Assembly: GCA_937889015.1 (NCBI GenBank)
Contig: CALARR010000214.1
Coordinates: 1-64,000 of the forward strand
From: an uncultured Planctomycetales bacterium
Lineage (GTDB): Bacteria > Planctomycetota > Planctomycetia > Pirellulales > Thermoguttaceae
Direction of reading: 5' to 3'
DNA length: 64,000 nucleotides
Shown: piece after piece, positions 16,039 to 25,388 of the stretch
Layout: every line of letters begins with the position of its first letter
How positions within the stretch are numbered: position 1 is the stretch's first letter
Translations under genes and position numbers: made by a program
The notes under the pieces: model-generated
What the model saw: the letters and a program-made list of their open reading frames with translations, nothing else
Told to the model about the DNA's origin: nothing
Databases searched by the model: none

Positions 16039-17373
16039 CTACACGCGAGCCTGGGTGCGTTGGCGATACTGGCGCGGGCTGAGGCCCGTTTCGGCCTTGA
16101 ACGCGCAGGCCAGGTACTCGCGCGAGCCGAAGCCGGAATGGCGCGCCACGTCAGGCACGGGCAGGTCTGTCTCGGCCAAGAGCATCTTGGCCTTGGCCAG
16201 GCGCACACGGCGGATCTCGGCCGCCGGGCCGCGGCCCAACACTTCGTGAAAACGCCGCTCCAGCCAACGCCGGGAAACGGAGATCTCGCGGAGGACGTCC
16301 TGCACCTGGATGGGATCCGTGGCGTGGCTGCGGATGAAAGCCACGGCGCGCGCCAGGTCGGGATCGTCGACGGCCAGCGTGTCGGTCGACTGGCGTGTGA
16401 GCACGCCGGTCGGAGCAATGAGGATCGAGTGCTTGGGCGCGGGGCTGCCGTGCATCATGCGATCGAGCAGACGCGCCGCCTCGAAACCGATCCGCTCGGA
16501 GGTCAGTGCGATGCCGGAAAGCGAAGGCACGCAAGCCTCGCAGAGCAGTTCATCATTGTCCGCCGCCAGCACGGCGACCTGTTCGGGCACCAGGAAGCCT
16601 TCGCGCCGGCAGGCGTGGATCAGTTCGCGGCCCTGCTCGGTGGTCCAGGCGACGATCGCCACAGGCTTGGGGAGCGTCTTCAACCAGCGTGACAGACCGC
16701 GTTGCCGTGTGACCCAAGCCGTGCGCGCCCCTGCGCCCGAGGCGAAGGGCGTGCCGTAGAAAGGACACTCGGCGCAGACTGCCGAGACCGCCTCGGCAAA
16801 ACCGTGGTAGTGCCGGTCGACGTAGGAGCGGTGCGACAATCCGTAATAGGCGAAGTGGCGGAACCCGCGGTCCAAGAGGTGTTCGGCGGCCATGTGCCCG
16901 GCCGCCGGCAAATCGGTGGCCACGCGTGCAAAGTCCACGCCCGGCAACTCGATCGCCGAGATGTTGACCACCGGCACGCCGGCGGCCGCCACATGCCGGG
17001 CCGCGGCGAGGGTGCCGACGCGCGCGATGATCCCGTCGCCCCGCCAGCCGGGCGGCAGCCAGACAGGCGTGTCCTGTGCGCCGGGCCGGATCCACAGGTA
17101 CCACGGCCCGCGCTGGCGGCCGAAATTGACGATCCCGCGGATCAGGCGGCGTCCCCAGCCGGTGGCCGTGTCGACCAGCACGGCCACGTGGGGTTTTTCG
17201 GAGCCGGCGACCGCCTCCAGACGGTCGGCGCAGGCCGTCCGTCTTGTGGTGCGATTGGGCAGGGTGGAAGAATGGTGCTTGGATAGTGAGGTGGCCCCAA
17301 GTCGCTTTGCCGACTTCGCGCCGCGCACGTGGCCGGATTGGTGGGAGCGGCTTGGGGATCGGTTCTGGCCCAT
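16039..17373 (-). CDS. XylR-type transcriptional regulator (periplasmic-binding-like sensor plus AraC HTH)
   Basis: The protein is about 444 residues from the ATG at 17373. It has a LacI/ribose-binding-like sensor domain (VAVLVDTATGWGRRLIRGI; later VAVLAADNDELLCEACVPSLSGIAL) and then a C-terminal AraC HTH pair (about the last 100 residues, VARHSGFGSREYLACAFKAETGLSPRQYR). This is the build of XylR-type sugar-responsive activators. It is divergent from the exported Gfo/Idh gene across 282 bp, which should hold both promoters, and is a plausible regulator of the following sugar operon. The start is uncertain: the frame is open to 17640, and the family core begins only about residue 48. Confidence 0.87.
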   Translation of the reverse strand: MGQNRSPSRSHQSGHVRGAKSAKRLGATSLSKHHSSTLPNRTTRRTACADRLEAVAGSEKPHVAVLVDTATGWGRRLIRGIVNFGRQRGPWYLWIRPGAQDTPVWLPPGWRGDGIIARVGTLAAARHVAAAGVPVVNISAIELPGVDFARVATDLPAAGHMAAEHLLDRGFRHFAYYGLSHRSYVDRHYHGFAEAVSAVCAECPFYGTPFASGAGARTAWVTRQRGLSRWLKTLPKPVAIVAWTTEQGRELIHACRREGFLVPEQVAVLAADNDELLCEACVPSLSGIALTSERIGFEAARLLDRMMHGSPAPKHSILIAPTGVLTRQSTDTLAVDDPDLARAVAFIRSHATDPIQVQDVLREISVSRRWLERRFHEVLGRGPAAEIRRVRLAKAKMLLAETDLPVPDVARHSGFGSREYLACAFKAETGLSPRQYRQRTQARV

Positions 17374-17655
17374 CGTGCGAATTTGCGCAGTGCTCGGCGG
17401 CAGATCGGACGTCCCGATTCTAGCATGGCTGGCCGGATGTCGCAATTCCTTACCTTTTTTGCGCAGTCGCACATTGACGCGAACCAGCCCGTGGTGGGAG
17501 AATCGGCGCAGCGCGTGGACCGTGCCGCGGCGGGCAAGAAGCTCGCGCCGGCCGGGGTCGCGCGCGGGATTCGCTCGCTGCAAGGAAGCAGGCCTGGCAC
17601 ACCTACCGCCGACCGCAGCGCTGCGCTCGGCACCAAGCACCTACCGGAGGGCACC

Positions 17656-18981
17656 ATGACAGTTTCGCGACGTCGTTTTCTACAGACTTCGGCCGCCGTC
17701 AGCAGCGCGGTCCTCGCCATCCCTCGCGCGGCGCATGCGGCCGGCAGCGACATCCTCAAGGTCGGCCTGATCGGCTGCGGCAGCCGCGGTTCGGGCGCGG
17801 CCATGAATGCCATCAATGCCGATCCCGGCGTGCGGATCGTGGCTCTGGGCGACGCCTTCGCCGACCGCATGGAAACCTCACTCAAAAACCTCAAGAAGCT
17901 CTACCCCGAACAAGTCGACGTCTCGCCCGATCGCTGCTTTGTGGGCTTCGATTGTTACAAGGGGGTGATCGCCAGTGGAGTCGATGTGGTGTTGCTGGCG
18001 GCGCCGCCCCATTTTCGCCCCCTGCACCTGGCCGCCGCGATCGAGGCCGGCAAGCACGTCTTCGCCGAGAAGCCGGTGGGGGTCGATGCGACCGGCGTGC
18101 GGAGCGTGGCCGCCACCTGCGAGTTGGCCAAGAAAAAGAAGCTGAACGTGGTTTCCGGCCTCTGCTGGCGCTATGACACGGTGATTCGAGAAACGATGAA
18201 GAGGATTCACGATGGAGCGATCGGCGACATCTTGGCCTTGCAGACGACGCGCAACCTGGGCTGGCTCTGGCACCGCCCGCGCCAGCCGGAATGGACCGAA
18301 ATGGAATTCCAGATGCGCAACTGGTATTACTTCGCCTGGTTGTCGGGCGACCACAACGTTGAGCAGCAGGTGCACGGGATCGACAAATGCTCGTGGGCCA
18401 TGCGCGACAAGCCACCGGCGCGGGTCTGGGCCACCAGCGGGCGCCAGGTGCGCGTCGACCCGAAGTGGGGCGACATCTACGACCACCATGCCGTGGTCTA
18501 TGAATATGACAACGGCGCCCGGATGTATGCCCTCGCGCGCCAGCAGCCCGGCTGCTTCAACGATTACTCCGAAGTGCTGCTGGGCACCAAGGGGCGCTGC
18601 GATCTGCAAAAAGGCCGGATCGAGGGGGAAGTGAATTGGAGCCACGGCGCGACGGCCGGCGATCTGTCGGGCTACGCGCCGCGCAAGCCGCGCAAAGAAG
18701 GCCTGCGGCCCATGCACCAGGTCGAGCAGGACGAAATGTTCGCCGCGATCCGCGCCGGAAAGGTCATCAACAACGGCGACTACATGTGCCAGAGTACGCT
18801 TCTGGGGATCAGTGGACGCATGGCCGGCTATACGGGCCAGTTGCTCTCCTGGGAACAGATGCTGCAATCGAAGCTGGATTTGTCGCCGCAGCGCTATGCC
18901 TTCGACGGCACGCCGCCGACCTTGCCTGACGCTGAGGGCAAATATCCCATTGCCACGCCCGGCGTGACCAAGTTCGTCTGA
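17656..18981 (+). CDS. Tat-exported Gfo/Idh/MocA-family oxidoreductase
   Basis: A 441-residue protein with a twin-arginine leader (SRRRFLQTSAAV to AHAA), then a Rossmann domain (VGLIGCGSRGSG) and the family EKP motif (VFAEKPVGVD) used for substrate/nicotinamide positioning. The C-terminal alpha/beta domain is complete. Exported members oxidise sugars outside the cytoplasm with a tightly held NAD(P), as in glucose-fructose oxidoreductase; related enzymes make 3-keto-sugars. The ATG is placed by GGAGG at 17646-17650. It is divergent from the XylR-type regulator and lies upstream of the seven-gene sugar operon, separated by a 162-bp gap with a palindrome. Confidence 0.92.
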   Translation: MTVSRRRFLQTSAAVSSAVLAIPRAAHAAGSDILKVGLIGCGSRGSGAAMNAINADPGVRIVALGDAFADRMETSLKNLKKLYPEQVDVSPDRCFVGFDCYKGVIASGVDVVLLAAPPHFRPLHLAAAIEAGKHVFAEKPVGVDATGVRSVAATCELAKKKKLNVVSGLCWRYDTVIRETMKRIHDGAIGDILALQTTRNLGWLWHRPRQPEWTEMEFQMRNWYYFAWLSGDHNVEQQVHGIDKCSWAMRDKPPARVWATSGRQVRVDPKWGDIYDHHAVVYEYDNGARMYALARQQPGCFNDYSEVLLGTKGRCDLQKGRIEGEVNWSHGATAGDLSGYAPRKPRKEGLRPMHQVEQDEMFAAIRAGKVINNGDYMCQSTLLGISGRMAGYTGQLLSWEQMLQSKLDLSPQRYAFDGTPPTLPDAEGKYPIATPGVTKFV

Positions 18982-19070
18982 TTCCCGGGCGCGCGGCCAC
19001 GGCCGCCATCCTGCGCGGGGGGAGTGCTTGCGATCTTTGTGGGCATGTCCGGCAGGTGTGCAAGAGTTGC

Positions 19071-19098
19071 GTCATGGCCATCCGCGCGTGGCCATGAC
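19071..19098. promoter_or_regulatory. Perfect 10-bp inverted repeat upstream of sugar operon
   Basis: GTCATGGCCA and TGGCCATGAC flank an 8-nt spacer, with no mismatch, 46 bp before the ATG of the operon's first gene. It could be an operator for a dimeric repressor or activator, or a hairpin in the leader. No T run follows, so a simple terminator is less likely. Confidence 0.6.
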
Positions 19099-19143
19099 GC
19101 GCCGGTTCGATATTGGTTTCCCGTTTCGAGAGGTGTAGTTGCC

Positions 19144-19887
19144 ATGGCATGTATTTTGTGGCGGGGTGTTGCGCCCCTGGGGTGCGTGGCTGTTGTGGCA
19201 TCGGTTGTACTGCCCAGCGTCGGTGTGGGCGAGGTGATTGCCCCCTTCAACGGCAAGACTCTTGACGGCTGGGCGGTGCGCGAGCCGCGTGAGCGCAATC
19301 GGTGGGTGGTGGCCGTGGCGCGGCTTGATCCGCAGGACCCCACCGGACTGGCGGTCTCTGCCGCAAGCGACGGCAAGGGGGAACTGGTGAACGCCACGAC
19401 GTGGCGGCGCGGCTCCAAAGAGAAACGTGATGTCGACCTCTATACCGTGCAGACTTTCGGCGACTGCACAATCGAGCTGGAGTTCATGATCCCCGAGGGG
19501 GCGAACTCGGGCGTGTACGTGATGGGGGAATACGAGATTCAGATCAAGGACTCTTTTGGAGTGGAGAGTCTGACCTTCCAGGACCTGGGGGCGATCTACA
19601 AGGTTGCGCCGGCTCGGGTGAACGCCGCGCGCAAAGCCGGTCAATGGCAATCGCTGCGTATCGAGTTTGTTGCCCCGCGGTTTGAAGGGGAGAAGAAGGT
19701 GGCCAACGCCCGGTTCGTCAAGGTCCTGCTCAACGGTCAGGTGATCCATGAGAATGTGGAGTTGACCAACGTGACGCCCGGAGGACTGACCGGGAAGGAA
19801 GTGTCCACCGGCCCGCTGATGTTCCAGGGCGACCACGGCCCCGTGGCCTTCCGCAATATCAGGATCACATTGCCCACCACGCGGTGA
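19144..19887 (+). CDS. Exported DUF1080 (3-keto-sugar-active) domain protein
   Basis: A 247-residue protein with a Sec signal (GCVAVVASVVLPSVGVG) followed by one DUF1080 domain. Landmarks are FNGKTLDGW at the start, TIELEFMIPEGANSGVYVMGEYEIQI in two adjoining stretches, and the final strand VAFRNIRITL. Studied members cleave or hydrate 3-keto-glycosides. It heads a plus-strand operon with 54 bp to the next gene. The ATG at 19144 has AGAGG upstream and starts a good signal peptide; the frame is open further upstream but without these signs. Confidence 0.88.
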   Translation: MACILWRGVAPLGCVAVVASVVLPSVGVGEVIAPFNGKTLDGWAVREPRERNRWVVAVARLDPQDPTGLAVSAASDGKGELVNATTWRRGSKEKRDVDLYTVQTFGDCTIELEFMIPEGANSGVYVMGEYEIQIKDSFGVESLTFQDLGAIYKVAPARVNAARKAGQWQSLRIEFVAPRFEGEKKVANARFVKVLLNGQVIHENVELTNVTPGGLTGKEVSTGPLMFQGDHGPVAFRNIRITLPTTR

Positions 19888-19941
19888 CAGCCGGCAGAGA
19901 TACACAACGCACTGTAGCGCGAAGGGGAGGGCTTGCGGATC

Positions 19942-20841
19942 ATGACGAGAACGATATCACGACGAAGCCTGTTGGCTGGAACTGCGACTGGGCTGGTGCT
20001 CTCGCCGGCACTGCGCACGCTCTTGGCGGCGCGCGACAGCCGCCCCTTTCGCCTCGGCGCCTGCGACTGGTCGCTGGGCAAGCGGCAGAAGCTCGAGGCC
20101 TTCGCCGTCGCCCAGGAGATCGGCTTGGATGGGGTGGAGGTCACCTTGGGCGTCGGGCCGGACAACGACCTGCGGAACGCGGAGGTTCGGCAGCAGTACT
20201 TGGCCGAGGCCAAGCAGCGCAATCTGGAAATCTGCTCGCTGGCCATGGGCGGCCTGAACCAGGTTCCGTATGCCTCCGATCCCCAGGCCGAAGCCTGGGT
20301 CGCCGAGTCAATCGACGTGATGGTCAAGCTCGGCGTACGCGTGGTCCTGGTTCCCTTCTTCATGCGAGGCGAGATCAAAGGGGACGATGCCCGGCAGGCG
20401 GCCGTGATCCAGAAGCTGAAGAAAGTGGCCCCGCAGGCGGAAAAGGCGGGCGTGACGCTCGCCCTGGAAACCGCCCTGAACGCCGAGGAACACATGCGCA
20501 TCCTGGATGCGGTCGGCTCGCCGGCGGTGAAAGTGTATTATGACGTGTCGAACATGCTCCGCCGCGGCAGCGATATCTATCGCGAGATTCCCCAACTGGG
20601 CGATCGCATTGCGCGCATCCACCTCAAGGAGAAGGGGTGCCTGCTGGGGCAGGGGGACGTGGACTTCGTACGCGTACGCAAGGCGATCGAGGCGATCGGC
20701 TACCGTGACTGGCTGGTGATCGAGGAAGCCACGGTGAAGGGGCGAACCGTCGTGGACTGCTATCGCGACAATGTCAAGTTCGTGCGCTCGGTGTTTGGTC
20801 TGGGCGAAAGGACCGGCGGAGCGAAAGGGGGCCCGGCGTGA
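19942..20841 (+). CDS. Tat-exported TIM-barrel sugar isomerase/epimerase-like protein
   Basis: A 299-residue protein with a Tat leader (TRTISRRSLLAGTATG). The xylose-isomerase-like barrel carries the conserved ligand strands VTLALET, VYYDVSNM and IARIHLKEK, which together place Glu, Asp and His metal ligands. The motif set is intact, so it is probably a functional Mn/Mg/Co-dependent isomerase, epimerase or keto-sugar lyase. It is in an operon with DUF1080, MFS and Gfo/Idh genes, which points to keto-sugar metabolism. Its stop overlaps the GTG start of the transporter by 4 bp. The ATG at 19942 is preferred over a TTG at 19933 because of spacing from GGGGAGG. Confidence 0.9.
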   Translation: MTRTISRRSLLAGTATGLVLSPALRTLLAARDSRPFRLGACDWSLGKRQKLEAFAVAQEIGLDGVEVTLGVGPDNDLRNAEVRQQYLAEAKQRNLEICSLAMGGLNQVPYASDPQAEAWVAESIDVMVKLGVRVVLVPFFMRGEIKGDDARQAAVIQKLKKVAPQAEKAGVTLALETALNAEEHMRILDAVGSPAVKVYYDVSNMLRRGSDIYREIPQLGDRIARIHLKEKGCLLGQGDVDFVRVRKAIEAIGYRDWLVIEEATVKGRTVVDCYRDNVKFVRSVFGLGERTGGAKGGPA

Positions 20842-22010
20842 GCTGGCAAATCTACCTCGCCTTGAGCACCGTCATGTTCCTGGAGTACGCCGTGCGCGGC
20901 GCATGGGCCCCCGTCCTTTCGGCGCGGTTGCTGGGGCCGCTGGGGATGACGGGCAAACAGGTGGGATGGATTTACGGGGCGGTTCCGCTGGCGTTCATCG
21001 TCGCCCCGCTGGCCGCCGGCGTGATCGTCGATCGCTGGCTGCCTACGCAGTGGGTGTTGGCCGCCGCGCACCTGGGCAGCGGTGTTGCCCTGTTGCTGGC
21101 CACGTGGCAGCGTCGATTCCCGGGTCTGCTGGCGCTGATTGCCGTGCATGCCCTGTGCTTCGCACCCACGGTGGGATTGGTGAATTCGTTGGCCTTTGCG
21201 CACATGACCAACGCCGAGAGCGAGTTCTACTGGGTGCGCGTTTGGGGATCGATCTCGTGGGTGTTGGCCGGTTGGGCTTTGGCGGTCTGGCGGCGTTCGG
21301 GAAAGACGCTCGTGCTGGGCAGCGACGCACTGCTGTTGGCTGCGCTGCTTTCCTTCGTGACGGCGGCCTTTTGCGCATTCTGCCTGCCGCACACACCGCC
21401 TTCGACCGGGCGGCCGCCCTGGACCGCGGCCCTGGCCATCCTCTGCGACGTGAAGATCGTGGTGTTCCTGGTGATCTCGTTTGTGGTCACGGCCCAACTG
21501 CAGTATTACTACATGGGCACGTCGCGGTTCTTGGAGGAGATCGGCTTTCGCACGGCCTCAATCCCCGCCATCATGACTGTGGCGCAACTGGCGGAAATTG
21601 TGGCCGAAGCGCTGGCCATGCCCCATATCTTGCCGTGGTTGGGATACGAGTGGACCCTGATGATGGGGGTCGTGCTCTGGGCGCTGCTGTACCTGATCTA
21701 CCTGCTGGGGCGGCCGCGCTGGCTGGTGGTGGCCTGCATGGCCTTGCACGGCTTTGCCTTTGCCTTTTTCCTGGACGCGGCGAGCATCTATGTGAACCGC
21801 ATCGCTCCCCAGGAACTACGCGGCTCGGCCCAGTCGCTGTATGCGGTTGTTACCTTGGGCTTGGGGCTGTTTGTAGGCACGCAGTGTACGGGACGGGTCC
21901 TGGATTGGCTGCGATCGGAGGAGGGGCATCGCTGGCGTGCGATCTTCGCCATTCCCTGTGCGGTGCTGGTGGTGTGTGCGATTGCCTTTGTGGTCTTCTT
22001 CGAAGAGTGA
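20838..22010 (+). CDS. MFS transporter, nucleoside/sugar:proton symporter-like
   Basis: A 390-residue membrane protein with about 12 hydrophobic helices arranged as in the major facilitator superfamily. The start resembles NupG/XapB and LacY-like symporters (LALSTVMFLEYAVRGAWAP), and the motif WIYGAVPLAFIVAPLAAG with IVDRW corresponds to the loop 2-3 region. It probably imports the sugar or nucleoside-like substrate processed by the surrounding enzymes; there is no ABC or PTS system nearby. It starts with GTG inside the stop of the TIM-barrel gene, so it is translationally coupled. Confidence 0.88.
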   Translation: MSWQIYLALSTVMFLEYAVRGAWAPVLSARLLGPLGMTGKQVGWIYGAVPLAFIVAPLAAGVIVDRWLPTQWVLAAAHLGSGVALLLATWQRRFPGLLALIAVHALCFAPTVGLVNSLAFAHMTNAESEFYWVRVWGSISWVLAGWALAVWRRSGKTLVLGSDALLLAALLSFVTAAFCAFCLPHTPPSTGRPPWTAALAILCDVKIVVFLVISFVVTAQLQYYYMGTSRFLEEIGFRTASIPAIMTVAQLAEIVAEALAMPHILPWLGYEWTLMMGVVLWALLYLIYLLGRPRWLVVACMALHGFAFAFFLDAASIYVNRIAPQELRGSAQSLYAVVTLGLGLFVGTQCTGRVLDWLRSEEGHRWRAIFAIPCAVLVVCAIAFVVFFEE

Positions 22011-22040
22011 CGCGGATCGAATGTCTGGAAGGATCGGCAA

Positions 22041-23285
22041 ATGATCAACATCGGGATTGTCGGCTGCGGGCGGATCATGGCCGCGCATTTACGCGGGTAT
22101 CGCCTGTTGCGCGAGGCGGGCGTGGACGACTTTCGCATTACGGCCCTGTGTTCCCTGTATGAAGACGAAGCTCGCATGTACGTGCGTCGCGGCCAGGGCC
22201 CTGCTCAGCGACCGGCGGTGAGCAACTTCGCCGGCGACCCGCTGGCCATCGCCGACGAGTACCTCTCCGATTTCCAGGACGACGTGGAGGTGCAGGTCTA
22301 CACCGATTACCGGCAAATGATGGCCCAGGCGCCGATCACGGCCGTCAACGACTACACCAGCCACGCCCTGCACCACCAGGTGGCCGCCGCGGCGTTGGAG
22401 GCCGGCAAGGACCTGTTGACCGAAAAGCCCATGGCCGTAACCGTACGCGCCGCGCAGCGCATGTGCCAACAGGCCGAGGCGCGCGATCTGGTCCTGGGTG
22501 TATTCCAGAGCGGACGCTACATGCCGCGCACGCGGCACTTGCGGTGGCTGTTCGAGTCGGGCCGGTGCGGACGGTTGCAGATGCTGCTGATCGGGGCGAT
22601 TGCCGCGCGTTGGGCTCCCGATTGGATCGTGGCCGACACCTCCTGGCGGCATCGCCGCGTGGAGGCCGGCGGACTGGCGTTGGACATGGGCGTACACCGC
22701 TTCGATCTGATTCGCTACCTGGCCGGGGAAGTCAAGAACATCCTGGCCCGAACGGCCATCCTCGAGCCGGTGCGTTATTCGCGCAACAGCCAGGGGCAGA
22801 TCACCGATCGCGTGGAGTGCGATGCGGAAGACACCGTCTATAGCTCGTTTGAGACGGTCAGCGGCATCACCGGTGAGATGACGGCCAGTTGGGCCGGGCA
22901 TGGCGGCGGCACGCTGCTGGGGGCCGGCGACGTCTATTACGGGTCGGCCGGCCGCGTGTCGGGCGAGGATGTCTTCTTCGACGATGGCTCGGCCGCGCGC
23001 CTGGCCGCGATCTACGAACAGTCGTGCCCCGCGGAGCGCAAGGCCAAGGACTTTCCGCTGGGCCTGACCGATACCTTCGCCCTGGCCCAATACGAATGGC
23101 TGCAGGCCGTGCGCCAGCGCCGGCCGCCGGAGACCAGCGGGCGCGACGCGCTGAGCAACCTGGCCTGTGCCTTCACAGTGTTGGAGTCGGCCCAGGCCGG
23201 CCGGCGCGTGGAGGTGGAAGAAGTCCTTTCCGGCCGCCTTCGCGACTATCAGCGTTCGCTCGATGAGCACTATTCGATCACGTGA
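22041..23285 (+). CDS. Cytoplasmic Gfo/Idh/MocA-family oxidoreductase
   Basis: A 414-residue enzyme without signal peptide. The N-terminal Rossmann motif is IGIVGCGRIMAAHLRG, and DLLTEKPMAVT is the family EKP motif. His in GVHRFDLIRYL lies where the catalytic His of inositol-dehydrogenase-like enzymes is found. Such enzymes oxidise or reduce a sugar or cyclitol hydroxyl with NAD(P). It follows the transporter by 30 bp and precedes a second Gfo/Idh gene by 29 bp. Substrate unknown. Confidence 0.92.
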   Translation: MINIGIVGCGRIMAAHLRGYRLLREAGVDDFRITALCSLYEDEARMYVRRGQGPAQRPAVSNFAGDPLAIADEYLSDFQDDVEVQVYTDYRQMMAQAPITAVNDYTSHALHHQVAAAALEAGKDLLTEKPMAVTVRAAQRMCQQAEARDLVLGVFQSGRYMPRTRHLRWLFESGRCGRLQMLLIGAIAARWAPDWIVADTSWRHRRVEAGGLALDMGVHRFDLIRYLAGEVKNILARTAILEPVRYSRNSQGQITDRVECDAEDTVYSSFETVSGITGEMTASWAGHGGGTLLGAGDVYYGSAGRVSGEDVFFDDGSAARLAAIYEQSCPAERKAKDFPLGLTDTFALAQYEWLQAVRQRRPPETSGRDALSNLACAFTVLESAQAGRRVEVEEVLSGRLRDYQRSLDEHYSIT

Positions 23286-23314
23286 GACCTAACTCAAGCA
23301 TCCAAGAGGCATCC

Positions 23315-24382
23315 ATGAGCAAGAAATATCGAATCGGCGTGGTGGGCCTGACGCACGACCATGTGTGGGGCGTGTTGGAGAACCTGGTGGCTTCCGAGAA
23401 CGGCATCCTGGCTGCGGTGGCCGATCCGCATCAGCCGCTGCTGGACAAGGTCCAACAGAAGCATGCCTGTGCCTGCTACCTGGACTACAAGGAGATGGCC
23501 GCCAAGGAACCACTGGACGCCGCCTTTGTGTTCTGCGACAACGCCCAGGGGGCGGAAGTCAGCATTTGGGCGGCCCAGCGCGGGCTGCAGGTGATGGTCG
23601 AGAAGCCCATGGCCGCCACCCTGGACGGAGCAGAGCGGATGATGGCCGCGGTCCAGAAGGCGGGCGTGCGGATGATGGTCAATTGGCCGGTCGTGTGGCG
23701 CCCGCAGGTGCAGGCGGCCTTGGCCTTCGCCAGCCGGCCCGAGTTTGGCAAGGTCTGGCAACTCACGCATCGCGCCGCGCACGGCGGCCCGGAGGTCGAG
23801 TGCACGCCCTACTTCCGCGAGTGGATCATCGATCCTCGCCGCAACGGGGCCGGGGCCCTGGTGGACCTGTGCTGCTATGGGATCAACATGGCCCAGGTGC
23901 TGCTGGGCAAGCCAGATCGCGTGACGGCCGTGGTGGGCCAGTTGCAGCGTACCGATCTAGTCGTCGAAGACAATGCCGTCGTGGTCATGTCGTATCCACA
24001 TGCGATGGCCACGGCCGAGGGTTCGTGGGGGCAGATCGGGCACCCCGTGGCCGGCTACCTGGCCACGATTTGGGGCACGCGCGGATCGGTCACCTTTGGT
24101 CCGGGCCGCGGTGGCCGGATTTGGACCACCAGCGAAGGCCAGGAGAACGTCGAAATCACGCCGCCTCAGCCCGAACCACACATGAGCAGCGGGGCCGTGC
24201 ATTTTCTCTGGGCCTTGGCCACCGGCAGTGAATTCCATCCACTCTGCCAGCCCACGACCTGCCGCGACACGCAAGAGGTTTTGGAGGCGGCCAAGCTCGC
24301 CGCGCAGCAGGGCACGTCCGTTGCGCTTCCGTTGGGCGTCAAGGGCAGCGCCTGCGGCTGTTCGGGTGGGTGTCAGGGGTGA
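23315..24382 (+). CDS. Second Gfo/Idh/MocA-family oxidoreductase with Cys-rich C-terminus
   Basis: A 355-residue protein. The Rossmann start is RIGVVGLTHDHVWG, where the usual GxGxxG is altered to GLTHDH. The EKP motif is intact (VMVEKPMAAT). The C-terminus ends in CGCSGGCQG, three cysteines that are unusual for this family and could bind a metal or mediate a disulfide. No signal peptide, so cytoplasmic. The ATG at 23315 fits the family N-terminus; the frame opens 11 codons earlier. It sits 18 bp before the activase gene, so it probably works on the same substrate. Confidence 0.9.
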   Translation: MSKKYRIGVVGLTHDHVWGVLENLVASENGILAAVADPHQPLLDKVQQKHACACYLDYKEMAAKEPLDAAFVFCDNAQGAEVSIWAAQRGLQVMVEKPMAATLDGAERMMAAVQKAGVRMMVNWPVVWRPQVQAALAFASRPEFGKVWQLTHRAAHGGPEVECTPYFREWIIDPRRNGAGALVDLCCYGINMAQVLLGKPDRVTAVVGQLQRTDLVVEDNAVVVMSYPHAMATAEGSWGQIGHPVAGYLATIWGTRGSVTFGPGRGGRIWTTSEGQENVEITPPQPEPHMSSGAVHFLWALATGSEFHPLCQPTTCRDTQEVLEAAKLAAQQGTSVALPLGVKGSACGCSGGCQG

Positions 24383-24400
24383 TCGGTGAGGAGTGGCTTT

Positions 24401-25372
24401 GTGACAAGCGGGATCATTACGCATATCCAGCGATTTTCCGTACACGACGGCCCGGGGATTCGCACCACGGTGTTCCTCAAGGGCTGCCAGATGCACTGCC
24501 CCTGGTGTCACAACCCTGAGACGCGCAGTCCGCGTCCGGAGTTGCAGGTCTTTGCGAGCCGTTGCATCGACTGCGCGGCCTGCGCAGATCGGTGCGCGCG
24601 CGGGGGGCACGAGTTCGCTGCTGGTCAGCATGTATTCCACCGCGAGCGGTGCGTAGGCTGCGGCCGCTGTGCCGAGGTGTGTTTCGCCCAATCGCTGGTC
24701 CGCGTAGGCGAGACACGCACCGCAGAGGAAGTGCTCAAAGAGGTGCTGATGGATCGGCCCTTCTACCAGCCGGCCGGCGGCGTGACGCTTTCCGGCGGAG
24801 AGCCGTTGGCCCAGCCCGACTTCACTCGCGCTATCCTGGAACTGTGCCGCCGCGAGGGCGTGCATACGGCGATCGAGAGCAACCTGGCCTGGCCTTGGTT
24901 GATCGTCGCGCCGCTGGTCGACCTGGTCGATCTGTTCATGGTGGACATCAAGATCATGGACGAGTGGGAGCATCAAGACCTGACCGGCGTCTCCAATCGG
25001 CAAACGCTGCGCAACTTGTGTCAACTGGATGCGATGGGCAAACCGCTGGTCGTGCGGACCCCGGTGATTGCCGGAGTGAACGACCGGCCCGAGCAGATCG
25101 CGGCGATCGCCGATTGGCTGGCCGAATTGTCGAACGTGCGGCAATACGATTTGCTGCCTTACCATCCCTTGGGCACGGGCAAGTACGAGGCCCTGGGGCT
25201 CACCGGGCCGGCCGACTACCGTGCCCCCTCGGCGGAGCACCTGACGCGCCTGGCCGCGCTGGCCACGCGGCCGAACCTGGTGGTCAAGGTGGCGGGCGCA
25301 TCTGGCGCCTGTGCGACCGATGGCGGCGCCGTCGCTGGCGCCCCGATTTCCGATCAAAACACCTCTTCCTGA
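24401..25372 (+). CDS. Glycyl-radical enzyme activating enzyme (radical SAM)
   Basis: A 323-residue activase. CQMHCPWC is the radical SAM CxxxCxxC motif that binds the catalytic [4Fe-4S] cluster, within the pattern SVHDGPGIRTTVFLKG. An inserted ferredoxin domain has two more [4Fe-4S] motifs (CIDCAACADRC and CVGCGRCAEVC), as in activases of dehydratase- and benzylsuccinate-synthase-type enzymes but not PflA. TLSGGEPL is the conserved SAM-binding segment. It generates the glycyl radical on the neighbouring enzyme, 16 bp downstream. I choose the GTG at 24401 because GAGGAG lies seven bases before it; an in-frame GTG at 24386 is possible. Confidence 0.95.
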   Translation: MTSGIITHIQRFSVHDGPGIRTTVFLKGCQMHCPWCHNPETRSPRPELQVFASRCIDCAACADRCARGGHEFAAGQHVFHRERCVGCGRCAEVCFAQSLVRVGETRTAEEVLKEVLMDRPFYQPAGGVTLSGGEPLAQPDFTRAILELCRREGVHTAIESNLAWPWLIVAPLVDLVDLFMVDIKIMDEWEHQDLTGVSNRQTLRNLCQLDAMGKPLVVRTPVIAGVNDRPEQIAAIADWLAELSNVRQYDLLPYHPLGTGKYEALGLTGPADYRAPSAEHLTRLAALATRPNLVVKVAGASGACATDGGAVAGAPISDQNTSS

Positions 25373-25388
25373 ATACAAGGCATTTGCG

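Noticed and set aside
17350..17375. Possible further repeat copy at the regulator start (GGATCGGTTCTGG)
   Set aside because: Only one short arm-like match; core and second arm are missing.
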